From assembly GCF_001687325.1 (NCBI RefSeq), contig NZ_LZRD01000019.1, positions 1-64,000 on the forward strand: a stretch of 64,000 nt of DNA, given 5' to 3'. This document shows positions 17,710-25,918 of this stretch, piece by piece (the stretch's first letter is position 1; each line of letters opens with the position of its first letter). Both the position numbers and the translations under genes were made by a program. The stretch comes from Streptomyces sp. PTY087I2 (GTDB lineage Bacteria; Actinomycetota; Actinomycetes; Streptomycetales; Streptomycetaceae). The notes below the pieces were generated by a model. It saw only the letters and a list, made by a program, of their open reading frames with translations, did not search any database and was not told the origin of the DNA.

Positions 17710-18210
17710 TCACGGCCCACCCGCTCCGGTCTCCTGGAGCCGGTGGGCCTCCTTGATGGAGAAGCGGGCGCTGTCCCGTACGAGCGGGTCCTCGTCGGCC
17801 CGCGCGGTGGTGTCCAGGACCGTGGCGACGACCGGGTCGTCGGTGTAGGGCGCCAGCGACATCGCCGCGTACTGCCGGACCAGGTCCTCCGCCGGGTCGC
17901 GCAGCGCGGTGAGCAGGGCGCGGCCCGCTTCGTGGCGCAGCGCGGGGTCCGCCGGGGGCCACAGGCGCAGGACGGTGGCGCTCTCGACCCGGGCGAGGCC
18001 GTACTCGCCCGGGTCCGCGACGACCGAGACGAGGAACGGCAGCGCCTGGGCGTTGGCGTCCAGCTCGGTGATGATCTCGGGCTTGCGGTCGCTGCCGGCG
18101 GGCAGCGCGCGGAACTCGGCTATCAGGCGTTCTGCGGCTTCGGCCGCTTCCGTCGCGGAGGCGGCTTCCGTCGTGGTCGTGAGGTTCGTGTCGTTCATGG
18201 GGGTGGACAC
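17710..18210 (-). CDS. HEAT-repeat-like conserved protein
   Basis: A 166-residue acidic soluble protein with two or three helical-pair repeats (e.g. LVRQYAAMSLAPYTDDPVVATVL and LVRDSARFSIKEAHRL). These resemble HEAT/PBS-lyase repeats, which usually mediate protein contacts. The first 25 residues are Thr/Ala/Glu-rich. The start may be GTG 18210 or ATG 18198. It is convergent with hemB and lies six bases after the membrane protein gene. No enzymatic motif is seen and its role is unknown. Confidence 0.6.
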   Translation of the reverse strand: MSTPMNDTNLTTTTEAASATEAAEAAERLIAEFRALPAGSDRKPEIITELDANAQALPFLVSVVADPGEYGLARVESATVLRLWPPADPALRHEAGRALLTALRDPAEDLVRQYAAMSLAPYTDDPVVATVLDTTARADEDPLVRDSARFSIKEAHRLQETGAGGP

Positions 18211-18216
18211 TTTCTG

Positions 18217-18624
18217 TCAGGGCCAGTCGACCAGTGCCATGAATGCTACGAAAGTGACCACGACGGTGGCAGGTGCGGCCAGGGCCAGGGCGAAGCGGCG
18301 GGCGGCGTAGCGGAGCCGGTGGGGGACCGCCCAGCTCGCGATCAGCACGGCCAGGGCGATGAGCAGGCCGATCCACAGGACGGTCCACCCGATCATCCAG
18401 CTGTCGTGGAAGCGGTCGGCCACCTCGCCGTTGCAGGAGTCGCACTCCATGGGGGAGAGCGCGCCGTAGAGCAGGGCGAGCAGCCCCAGCGGCACGGTGA
18501 CGACCGAGGAGATCAGCGGGGCGACCCAGGCGCGGGGGTCGGGCGTCTCGTCGGGGCCGGACACCGGGCCGGCCGCCGGGGTGCCGCCGGTTCCGCTGTC
18601 GCCGTCGTGGCTGTTCTCGCTCAT
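18217..18624 (-). CDS. Small integral membrane protein, unknown function
   Basis: 135 residues. A Gly/Pro-rich cytoplasmic head of about 30 residues precedes three hydrophobic segments: VAPLISSVVTVPLGLLALLY, MIGWTVLWIGLLIALAVLI and FALALAAPATVVVTFVAFMAL. Between the first two is a CDSCNG pair that could form a disulfide or bind metal outside the membrane. It is probably co-transcribed with the HEAT-like gene six bases downstream. I do not recognise the family. Confidence 0.65.
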   Translation of the reverse strand: MSENSHDGDSGTGGTPAAGPVSGPDETPDPRAWVAPLISSVVTVPLGLLALLYGALSPMECDSCNGEVADRFHDSWMIGWTVLWIGLLIALAVLIASWAVPHRLRYAARRFALALAAPATVVVTFVAFMALVDWP

Positions 18625-18672
18625 GTGGTCGAGTCAACCGCGAGGGGGCGCCGCCCGCATGAGTACGAGGGC

Positions 18673-20694
18673 TCAGTCCGCGACGGTCCGGTCGGCGCGG
18701 GCCTCCAGCCAGGCGTGTGCCGCGTTCACCTCGCCTTCCGTGAGGGCCGGGCGCACCTGGTCCGGGTGGCGCGTGACGTAGTGCTCGCGGGCCGCCTTCA
18801 TGCCGATCGCGCGGGCCGCGTCGGAGAGCCGCCGGTCGTCCGCCACCTCCTGGGCGCGGTGCCACCAGCCGTGGCTGCGCGGGTCGATCGCGTAGTGCCA
18901 CAGCGGCTGGGCGGGGTCGGCCACGCCGATCAGGACGCGCTCCAGGACGTACGCGCGGACGCCCGGCTCCCCGATCAGCTTCTCGGCGACGTGCAGCGGG
19001 TGTACGCCGTCGAGGCGGGCGCGGAGCAGCACCCAGGTCATCAGGTGCCCGGTGTCGTGCCCGCCGGAGACGACGAACTCCCACAGCTCGGCGGCCTTCG
19101 CCTCGTCGGGGGCGCCGAGGTGGGTGAGGAGCCGGACCGGGCCCTTCCAGAGCGGCTTGGGCTTCGCCCACCAGGCCAGCAGCGCTTCGGCGGCCGGGTG
19201 ACCGAGGTCCTGGGCGAGGCAGGTCAGGGTGACCAACGGGTGGCGCCACTCGGTGTACGTGGTGCGGTACTGCTTGGTCAGCTCCTTCTTCCAGCGGGGG
19301 AGGAGGGCTTGCAGGTCCGTTTCGGTGGCCTCGCCGTGGGCGTACAGCACCTCCAGGCAGAACGCGATGCCCTGGACGCCGGTGGCGGGGTCGGCGAGCC
19401 GGTCGCGCAGCCACTGGATGTCGGACGGGGTGAGGGTGCGGTAGCGGTGGTAGATGTCGCCGAGGCCGCCCTCGTGGCCGGCGAGGTCGGGGCCGGTGCC
19501 CGCGAGGAGGTCGTCGCGGGCGGCCTCGTACCGCTCCACGGCGGCCAGCGCCTCGGCCGTTTCGGCGGCCTCGGGGAGGCGGCCGGCCGCCTCGCGCACG
19601 CGGCCGGCCGTGTCGGTTGCGGCCTTCGCGGCGGCGACCCGTAGCGGGCGCGGCAGACGGTCGTCCGTGGCGAACCGGACGGTGGCGAGGAGGAGCGGGA
19701 AAAACCCGTCGGGGGTCCGGTGTCCGTCCGTGACGGCTTCCCGCAGCGCGTTCAGGAGGCCGGTCTGCGCGGTCTCGGGCGCGGTGTGCGCCGTCAGCTC
19801 CTCGGAGAGTGCGGCGGCGGCGCGCACCGGGTCCGGTTCGCGCAGGGCGTGGTGGGCACGGAACCAGCCGCGCACGGCGCCGTCATCACCGGTCAGCGCC
19901 CACGTACGCAGCAGCTCCAGCGAGCGCGGGGACGGGTGCGCGGCGAGGGCGTACGCCGCGTCCGGGCCCAGCTCGGCGGCCACCTCCCAGGCCTCCGGGT
20001 GCTCCTGGCGCAGCAGCGCGAGGAGCAGCGGTCGCCGGCCGCGCCAGGCCGCGAGCCGCCCGGCGTACGTCTCCCGCCAGGCGGACAGCAGCCGTGCCGT
20101 CTCGTCGGGGGTGAGCGCCTGCCGGTGCTCCAGCGGGGCGGCGAAGAGGACGGCGGCGTCCAGGTCCACGGGGCCGGACAGCCGGTTGTGGAGCCAGCGT
20201 TCCTCGGCGGCGGTCAGCGGGTCGTACTCCGCGGACCGGGTGGTCCGGCTGCGCGGTGCGTCGAGGCGGGCGAGGAACTGGCGTACGCCCGCGGTGTCTT
20301 CGGGGTCGGGCAGCCCGTCGGCGTCGGTCGCCGTGACCCGGTCCAGCCGGAAGGCGCCCCGGGGGCCGCCGTTGACGATCCGGTAGCCGGGAGGGCCGTC
20401 GCCGAGGCCCGCGGCGACCGTGGCGTGGTCGCCGCCCCAGTGCAGGTACAGCACGCCCCGGAGGTCGCCGGAGCGGTCGAAGGCGTCGTGGGACTGCCAG
20501 TGCCAGTACGCGAAGGAGGTGTCGGTGGCGATGCCCCGGGCCGCGAACATCTCCGCCGCGTCCGCGTGGCCGTCGGACTGGGTGTAGCGACCCCGGGTGG
20601 GGGGAGGCAGGACGGCGAAGCCGTCGCCGCCGAGCGTGCGCCACCAGGCCTTGATCCTGCTGAGGTCCGTGTTCAGTCCCACCAGAACGACCAC
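18673..20694 (-). CDS. Large conserved protein of unknown function
   Basis: About 673 residues. Residues 1-110 form a compact domain with aromatic and Gly-rich motifs (YWHWQSHDAF, LYLHWGGDHATV). The remainder is alpha-helical, Leu/Ala/Arg-rich and reminiscent of HEAT-type solenoids, with recurrent LLxxWxxxxP patterns. I do not recognise a catalytic motif. It overlaps the 3' end of the DUF4253 gene by 22 bases, so the two are translationally coupled and probably work together. GTG 20694 is the best start position, but GTG 20682 is possible. Confidence 0.6.
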   Translation of the reverse strand: MVVLVGLNTDLSRIKAWWRTLGGDGFAVLPPPTRGRYTQSDGHADAAEMFAARGIATDTSFAYWHWQSHDAFDRSGDLRGVLYLHWGGDHATVAAGLGDGPPGYRIVNGGPRGAFRLDRVTATDADGLPDPEDTAGVRQFLARLDAPRSRTTRSAEYDPLTAAEERWLHNRLSGPVDLDAAVLFAAPLEHRQALTPDETARLLSAWRETYAGRLAAWRGRRPLLLALLRQEHPEAWEVAAELGPDAAYALAAHPSPRSLELLRTWALTGDDGAVRGWFRAHHALREPDPVRAAAALSEELTAHTAPETAQTGLLNALREAVTDGHRTPDGFFPLLLATVRFATDDRLPRPLRVAAAKAATDTAGRVREAAGRLPEAAETAEALAAVERYEAARDDLLAGTGPDLAGHEGGLGDIYHRYRTLTPSDIQWLRDRLADPATGVQGIAFCLEVLYAHGEATETDLQALLPRWKKELTKQYRTTYTEWRHPLVTLTCLAQDLGHPAAEALLAWWAKPKPLWKGPVRLLTHLGAPDEAKAAELWEFVVSGGHDTGHLMTWVLLRARLDGVHPLHVAEKLIGEPGVRAYVLERVLIGVADPAQPLWHYAIDPRSHGWWHRAQEVADDRRLSDAARAIGMKAAREHYVTRHPDQVRPALTEGEVNAAHAWLEARADRTVAD

Positions 20695-21533
20695 GCTTCC
20701 TGGTTGAGCACGGCCTTCTCGGCGTAGGCGTCGAGGTCGTGCGGCGGGGCCTGGTCGATGTTGTCCGGGCAGAACGCGTAGTGCTCGGCGGCCAGGGCGC
20801 GGGCCTCTTCGATGGTGCCGGGCGGGCGGCCCACGGAGACGATCATCGTGTCGAAGCCGAGCACCACGACCCGGGCGTCGAAGCGGTCCTCCCAGGAGCG
20901 GAGCACCGCGCAGAGCCGGGCCACGTCGTTCTCGTGGTTCATCGGGCCCGACCAGCCGATCGCCGCCGGTATGTCGGCGCTGCGGCGGGCCGGGACGAGG
21001 GCGATGCGGGCGCCGCCGAGCCATGCGTCGGCGTCGGCGGCGATGACGCCCGCGAGGCCCGCGGCCGCCGTGTCCGCGTCCTCGGCCGCCTCCCGCGCGG
21101 GGACGGGCGCGAGGCCGGGCCAGGAGGAGCCGGGGCCCGGGCGGTCCTCGTCGTGCTCGTCGGCCGTGTGGTCCGCCGCGCTGTCACCGATCTCGTCGGC
21201 CGTGTCGTCGATGTGGTCGACGTGGTCCGTCCAGTACCCCGCGAGGACCTCCTCGGCATCGTGGTCGCCGGGATACGACGTGTCGTCCGGGCAGAGGTCC
21301 CAGTCCTCGGGCCACTGGTCGCGCGAGCCGCCCGTGACCAGCACCGGCAGCAGCCCGAGCCGCCGCCCGGCCGCCCGCAGGTCCGGCCAGTCGCGCGGGG
21401 CCGCCGGGGCGTCCGCGTGCCAGAGCAGCGGTTCGTGCCAGGGGCCGTCCAGCGTGGCGTCCACCAGGGAGCCGGGCGGGAGATCCAGGCCGGAGGAGGC
21501 CAGGGAGGGCAGAGGGTTCGGGAGCGTCGCCAT
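20673..21533 (-). CDS. DUF4253 domain-containing protein
   Basis: 286 residues. The C-terminal third carries the DUF4253 signature: GWSGPMNHENDVARLCAVLRS, ARVVVLGFDTMIVSVGRPP, AEHYAFCPDNI, and an end in SFWWD. The middle contains an acidic His/Asp-rich linker around residues 100-135 (YWTDHVDHIDDTADE). The function of DUF4253 is unknown. ATG 21533 gives the usual N-terminus; upstream in-frame codons are Pro-rich and unlikely. Coupled with the 673-residue protein downstream. Confidence 0.75.
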   Translation of the reverse strand: MATLPNPLPSLASSGLDLPPGSLVDATLDGPWHEPLLWHADAPAAPRDWPDLRAAGRRLGLLPVLVTGGSRDQWPEDWDLCPDDTSYPGDHDAEEVLAGYWTDHVDHIDDTADEIGDSAADHTADEHDEDRPGPGSSWPGLAPVPAREAAEDADTAAAGLAGVIAADADAWLGGARIALVPARRSADIPAAIGWSGPMNHENDVARLCAVLRSWEDRFDARVVVLGFDTMIVSVGRPPGTIEEARALAAEHYAFCPDNIDQAPPHDLDAYAEKAVLNQEAWSFWWD

Positions 21534-21733
21534 GGTGGGGAGCCTAGGCGGCGGCACTGACAACGAGCGGGGTGGCGGTCCCCCGAAAGCCGGGCCCGGG
21601 TCGACGCCTTCCGCTGAAGCGGTCATTTCCGGGCGAATCGCGTCCGGTGGGCGTATCGTCGTGGGCCCGTCGCGCGCCGCCCGTCGCGCGCCGCCCGGTC
21701 CCCGTCGGCCGGGCCGATCCGGCAGGAGCCGCC

Positions 21734-22303
21734 GTGAACAGGATCGTCACGTCCATCTCGCTCTCCCTCGACGGCTTCTTCGAAGGGCCCGACCAGGACA
21801 TCGACTGGCACACCGTCGACGAGGAACTGCACCAGCACTTCAACGACTACTTCCGGACCATGGGTGGCTTCGTCGAGGGACGCGTCACCTACGAGCTGAT
21901 GGAGGAGTTCTGGCCGACCGCCGATCAGGACCCGGCCAACGAGGGCCCGATGGCCGAGTTCGCGGGGATCTGGCGGGACATGCCGAAGTTCGTCTTCTCG
22001 CGGACGCTGGAGAGCGTGGGGCCGAACGCGACCCTGCTGCACGAGGTCGACCCCGAGCAGGTGCGCGGTCTGCGGGACGCCGCCTCGGGGGATCTGGCGG
22101 TCGGCGGGGCGGACCTGCTGGAGTCGTTCCGGCAGGCCGATCTGATCGACGAGTACCGGGTCTACGTCCACCCCGTCATCCTCGGCCGGGGCCGCCGCTT
22201 CTTCCGAGACAGCGAGGAGCGGCAGATGCTCCGGCTGATGGAGACCCGGACCTTCGGGAACGGAGTCGTCCTGCTCCGTTACGAGACGGTCCGGGCGGGC
22301 TGA
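21734..22303 (+). CDS. Dihydrofolate reductase family protein (RibD C-terminal-like)
   Basis: A 189-residue protein of the DHFR/RibD reductase superfamily. MNRIVTSISLSLDGFFEGPD is the usual N-terminus, GFVEGRVTYELMEEFWP a nucleotide-binding segment, and LAVGGADLLESF the Gly-Gly motif. YVHPVILGRGRRFF is typical of the YyaP/YwjB-type proteins. Such proteins are probably NADPH-dependent reductases of unknown substrate. The GTG start at 21734 follows AGGAG by five bases. Single gene, divergent from the DUF4253 gene. Confidence 0.85.
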   Translation: MNRIVTSISLSLDGFFEGPDQDIDWHTVDEELHQHFNDYFRTMGGFVEGRVTYELMEEFWPTADQDPANEGPMAEFAGIWRDMPKFVFSRTLESVGPNATLLHEVDPEQVRGLRDAASGDLAVGGADLLESFRQADLIDEYRVYVHPVILGRGRRFFRDSEERQMLRLMETRTFGNGVVLLRYETVRAG

Positions 22304-22313
22304 CCGGAGGGCG

Positions 22314-22556
22314 TCAGGCGGTGGCCGCGTAGGCGGCGAACGCCGACCAGGCGGAAGGCGCGACGGTGAACGTCGGGCCCTCGATGTCCTTCGAGTCACG
22401 GACGTGGACGGCGGCGGGGTGCGCGGCGATCTCGACGCAGGCCCCGCCTTCGTCGGAGCTGTAGCTCGACTTCCGCCAGTCGTAGGCGACTTCGAGGCAC
22501 GCGCCGCCTTCGTCGCCGCTGTAGCTCGACTTGAACCAGTTCAGTGCGGTGCTCAT
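22314..22556 (-). CDS. DUF397 protein with duplicated domain
   Basis: An 80-residue protein with two copies of the DUF397 opening: WFKSSYSGDEGGACLEVA at residues 7-24 and WRKSSYSSDEGGACVEIA at 27-44. The usual C-terminal half (HVRDSKDIEGPTFTVAPSAWSAF) follows the second copy. Single-domain members are about 60-70 residues. DUF397 partners of XRE regulators act in Streptomyces development and antibiotic control. It overlaps the XRE gene upstream by four bases (ATGA). Confidence 0.85.
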   Translation of the reverse strand: MSTALNWFKSSYSGDEGGACLEVAYDWRKSSYSSDEGGACVEIAAHPAAVHVRDSKDIEGPTFTVAPSAWSAFAAYAATA

Positions 22557-23377
22557 GTCTCTCCCAGTAAACGGGCCAGCAGGCGCAGGGTCTCAAGGGG
22601 GGTGAGCGCCTGGGCTCGCAGCATCGCATATTTCTGGGCGAGGATGCTGATCTCATTCCGGTCCGAGATCAGGTGACTGCCGCGCTGGGTCTCGGAGTAG
22701 GCGACGTGTTGGTGGTCCGGAGTCTCCAGGAGGATGAAGGGGCCGTTGAGGCCCGCGTGAACCCTGCTGTCCAGTGGCAGCACCTGGAGGCAGACGCCCG
22801 GGAGTTGGGCCATCGCGTAGAGGTGGCGCAACTGCTCCCGGTGCTCCTCGTCCGACGTCAGCTTCATCATCAGCACCGGCTCCCAGATCACCATGCTGAT
22901 CGTCGGCGGCTTCTTCCGGTCCAGGATCTGCTGGCGTTGCAGTCGCGTCGCCGTCTGCGTCTCGATCTCCTCCGGGCTGTAGACCGGGATCTTGTTGCTG
23001 AACACCGCGTCCGCGTACGCCTTCGTCTGGAGCAGGCCCGGGATGACCTGGTTGTCGTACCAGGAGAGCGCCAGCGCCTCGTGCTCCATGTCGAGGTAGT
23101 GCTCGGCCCACAGCGGAATCAGGTCGTATTCCGGCATGTTGTCGACCGCCGTCGCCAACGCGCCCTTGGTGTCCAGCAGATCGTCGATCGTCTCCGCCAG
23201 ATCCGGCACGAGCGAGCGTCTGCCCTGCTCGATGGAGGCGATCGTGTCCTCCTGTACGCCTGCGGCTCGGGCCAGTTCGACCTGGGTCATGCCCGCCTCG
23301 GTGCGGAACCGGGCCAGGAGCTTGCCCACGAGCTTCATCGTCGACGCGTTCTTACGCTGTCGCTTTCTGGGGTGCAT
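22553..23377 (-). CDS. XRE-family regulator with DUF5753 (Scr1-like) domain
   Basis: A 274-residue transcriptional regulator. A lambda-repressor-type HTH lies near residues 15-70 (LARFRTEAGMTQVELARAAG, IASIEQGRR). The DUF5753 effector domain follows: LSWYDNQVIPGLLQTKAYA, RLQRQQILDR, VLPLDSRVHAGLNGPFILLE. This is the widespread Streptomyces pair with a downstream DUF397 gene, which overlaps it by four bases. The partner often modulates DNA binding. ATG 23377 has GGGAG upstream; an internal ATG lacks one. Confidence 0.88.
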   Translation of the reverse strand: MHPRKRQRKNASTMKLVGKLLARFRTEAGMTQVELARAAGVQEDTIASIEQGRRSLVPDLAETIDDLLDTKGALATAVDNMPEYDLIPLWAEHYLDMEHEALALSWYDNQVIPGLLQTKAYADAVFSNKIPVYSPEEIETQTATRLQRQQILDRKKPPTISMVIWEPVLMMKLTSDEEHREQLRHLYAMAQLPGVCLQVLPLDSRVHAGLNGPFILLETPDHQHVAYSETQRGSHLISDRNEISILAQKYAMLRAQALTPLETLRLLARLLGET

Positions 23378-23412
23378 ACGGTTCCCACTCCCACCCAGGA
23401 ACCCACTTCACG

Positions 23413-23453
23413 CATGCGCGACCCGTACAACAAAAATGTACGGGTCGCGCATG
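23413..23453. terminator. Long perfect hairpin between DUF4232 and XRE genes
   Basis: Perfect 17-base arms (23413-23429 and 23437-23453) with a 7-base A-rich loop (acaaaaa). It lies 3' of the DUF4232 gene and 36 bases 5' of the XRE start, so it may terminate the former or control the latter. Confidence 0.7.
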
Positions 23454-23495
23454 GTTACGGCACGTCAGGCGCTGGCCCGGGCCCGCCTCGGCGGC

Positions 23496-24209
23496 TCAGA
23501 ACATCAGTGCGGTCTCGACGTCCGACTGCCAGTAGGTGACGAAGCCCCGGCCGTCCGTGTACGTCTCCGCCGGGAGCTTCAGCGTGGCCTCGCCCTTGGA
23601 CTTGTTGTTCTTGTCGACCATGATCACGCCGAGGTTGTCGCTCTTGACCGGCTCGTCCTCACCGGGCTCGCCGAGCAGTCCGATGCCCGCGTACGCCTTC
23701 TCGCCGGGGGAGAGCACGACGACCGCCTGCGGCTTGCTGTCGTCCAGGACCGGGTACACCGCCTGCGCGTCGTCGAAGCGGAGGAACGGCGCGTGGTACG
23801 CGGCGCAGTCCTTGGAGCCGGTGTTGGTCACCGTGAGCAGCAGGTGGTTGATCGGGCGGCTCACCGAGGAGACCTTCACCGTGGAGTTCTTGGGCGTGCA
23901 CGCCGGGATCGACGCCGCCGCCTCCGCGTTCGGCGCGGTCCCCGGCTTCTTGCCCCGGTTGGCGCCGTCGCCGTTGCCGCCCGCGTGCTTCCCCTCGGTG
24001 GGCACGGTCTGCGTCTCGGGTGCGCCGGCCTCCGGCGCGTCCGACTGCGCCTTGCCGTCGGTGTTCGCCGCCGCCGGGGTCGCCGTCTCGGCGGCGCCGG
24101 CCGGCTTGGTCCCCATGGCCTGGTCGTCCCCGCCGCAGGCGGTCAGCGAGAGGGCGGCCGCGAGAGCGGTGGCGGCGAGGGCGGTGGTGCGGATGCGGTT
24201 GGTGCGCAT
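23496..24209 (-). CDS. DUF4232 domain lipoprotein
   Basis: A 237-residue exported lipoprotein. The signal peptide (TALAATALAAALSLTACGG) has its lipobox Cys at position 25. A Pro/Ala/Thr-rich linker then leads to a C-terminal DUF4232 domain (residues about 108-235) with cysteines in IPACTPKNSTVKV and GSKDCAAYHAPFL that probably form a disulfide. Such proteins are anchored on the outer membrane face of the cell; their role is unknown. Divergent from the HTH membrane protein gene with a 195-base shared upstream region. Confidence 0.8.
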   Translation of the reverse strand: MRTNRIRTTALAATALAAALSLTACGGDDQAMGTKPAGAAETATPAAANTDGKAQSDAPEAGAPETQTVPTEGKHAGGNGDGANRGKKPGTAPNAEAAASIPACTPKNSTVKVSSVSRPINHLLLTVTNTGSKDCAAYHAPFLRFDDAQAVYPVLDDSKPQAVVVLSPGEKAYAGIGLLGEPGEDEPVKSDNLGVIMVDKNNKSKGEATLKLPAETYTDGRGFVTYWQSDVETALMF

Positions 24210-24404
24210 GGCGGTGGTACTCCCCGTACTCGGTTGGTCTGCGGTTCTGCTGTGGTCTGGTCCGAGCTTGTGGGGTGGCGGAATCCGGCCGCAACGCCTG
24301 CCGAACCATTGGGGATGCTGGAACGTCTACGCGTACGGTGACCTGCGGGAATTCCGCGTCCCTGGAACGCCGTTCCGGGACGCACGAGGAAGGGGAACGC
24401 CGTC

Positions 24405-25835
24405 GTGGCGACGCCGGAGGCTGTGGAGTTCGCGGCTCTGCTGAAGGATCTGAAGGAACGCTCGGGGCGCAGCTACGGGGTGCTGGCGGGGAAGCTGCAC
24501 GTCAGTACGTCGACCCTCCACCGGTACTGCAACGGGGACGCCGTGCCGAACGAGTTCGCTCCGGTGGAGCGGTTCGCGCGGGTGTGCGGGGCGTCGGGCG
24601 ACGAGCTGGTGGAGGTGCACCGGCGGTGGATCGTGGCGGACGCGGCCCGGCGGCGGCCTTCGGCGGGGGCCACCGCACCTACGGCTGCCGTTACGCCTGC
24701 GGCTGCTGGTGTGCCTGCCTCTGTCCCTGTGCCTGCTGGTGTGCCTGACGCCGTGTCCGATGCTGTGCCGGACGCCGTTCCCGGTGTGGTCGAGCTCCGT
24801 GAGCCGGCCCCGGCGTCCCGGGAACCCGAGCCGGCCCAGTCGTCCGATCCGTCGGGCCCGCGCGCCCGTTGGGCCCGGCTCTCCCGGCGTACGCGGGTGC
24901 TCGTCGCCGCCGCCGGGGTCGCCGCGCTCCTCGTCCCCGCCACCGTCGTCGCCGTCGATCTCGCCGGGTCGGGCAAGGAGGGCGGCGGGAGCGCCGCGGA
25001 CCGGGTGGAGGACGCGGGCGGGGACGTCGCCGCCGCGCCGGAGGGCTCCGTTTCGGCCCCACCCCGGCCGTCCGCCGGCCCGAGTTCGGCCGATCCCTCG
25101 GCGAGCGTCTCCGCGTCCCCGTCGGGGCAGCCGTCCGGGAAGCCCGCGGCGGGTTCGGGCACGGGGCAGGGGCAGAGCGGGGGCGACGACGGCGGTGGCG
25201 GTACGGGCCTCGGCGCTCCGCCGACCGTCAGCATCTCCTCGTACAACTGGGAAGAACCCTGCGGCCAGCACTACTTGGTGAACCGGGGGCCCGACGAGCT
25301 CGATCCGCCGCCCGCGCCACGGGACCGGCGCGGCTGGGCGGAGTCGTACGGCGGGGTCGACGCCGGGAACATGCTGCTCCAGCTCACCGTGCAGGGCACC
25401 TCGCGCGAGGCGGTCGTCCTGAAGGGCATGAACGTCCGGGTCGTGTCCCGCAAGGCTCCGCTGCCCTGGTCGGCGTATCTGATGGGCAACGGCTGCGGCA
25501 GCGGGATCACGCCACAGACCTTCGCCGCCGACCTCGACGCCGGACATCCCACTCTGCGGGCGGTGCCGGGGACGCAGGGGGACATCGAGGTTCCGGCGGT
25601 GGACTTCCCGTACAAGGTGTCGTCCGAGGACGTGGAGGTCTTCAACCTCGATATGGAGGCCGCCGGTTACGACGTCACCTGGTACCTGGAGCTGGAGTGG
25701 AGCAGCGGCGGCAAGGAGGGGACGCTGCGGATCGACGACCACGGGAAGCCGTTCCGCCTGAGCGGGATGAAGGGACGTCCGGAGTATGTGCACGGCGGCC
25801 CGGGCTACGGCTGGGAGCGCACCGGCCAGCCCTGA
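24405..25835 (+). CDS. Membrane-anchored helix-turn-helix protein
   Basis: A 476-residue one-component membrane protein. Residues 1-75 form an XRE-type HTH (FAALLKDLKERSGRSYGVLAGKL and the recognition helix STSTLHRYCNG). Residues 80-160 are a Pro/Ala/Val-rich linker with degenerate VPAGVPDAVSDAVPDAVPG repeats, and 164-187 form one transmembrane helix. The exterior part is a low-complexity Ser/Gly stretch followed by a folded domain from about residue 285. The topology suggests that an outside signal is passed to DNA, but ligand and targets are unknown. GTG start with AGGAAGGGG upstream. Confidence 0.75.
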   Translation: MATPEAVEFAALLKDLKERSGRSYGVLAGKLHVSTSTLHRYCNGDAVPNEFAPVERFARVCGASGDELVEVHRRWIVADAARRRPSAGATAPTAAVTPAAAGVPASVPVPAGVPDAVSDAVPDAVPGVVELREPAPASREPEPAQSSDPSGPRARWARLSRRTRVLVAAAGVAALLVPATVVAVDLAGSGKEGGGSAADRVEDAGGDVAAAPEGSVSAPPRPSAGPSSADPSASVSASPSGQPSGKPAAGSGTGQGQSGGDDGGGGTGLGAPPTVSISSYNWEEPCGQHYLVNRGPDELDPPPAPRDRRGWAESYGGVDAGNMLLQLTVQGTSREAVVLKGMNVRVVSRKAPLPWSAYLMGNGCGSGITPQTFAADLDAGHPTLRAVPGTQGDIEVPAVDFPYKVSSEDVEVFNLDMEAAGYDVTWYLELEWSSGGKEGTLRIDDHGKPFRLSGMKGRPEYVHGGPGYGWERTGQP

Positions 25836-25860
25836 CGCCCCGGGGATTCCTGTACGCGAC

Positions 25861-25895
25861 CGGCCCCGGCGCCTGCGGAACAGGTGCCGGGGCCG
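25861..25895. terminator. Convergent terminator between HTH protein gene and argS
   Basis: A 15-base stem (25861-25875 with 25881-25895) around a 5-base loop, with one G-T wobble, between two convergent genes. Confidence 0.75.
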
Positions 25896-25918
25896 ACGTG
25901 TCCACGCGGCGGACGCGG

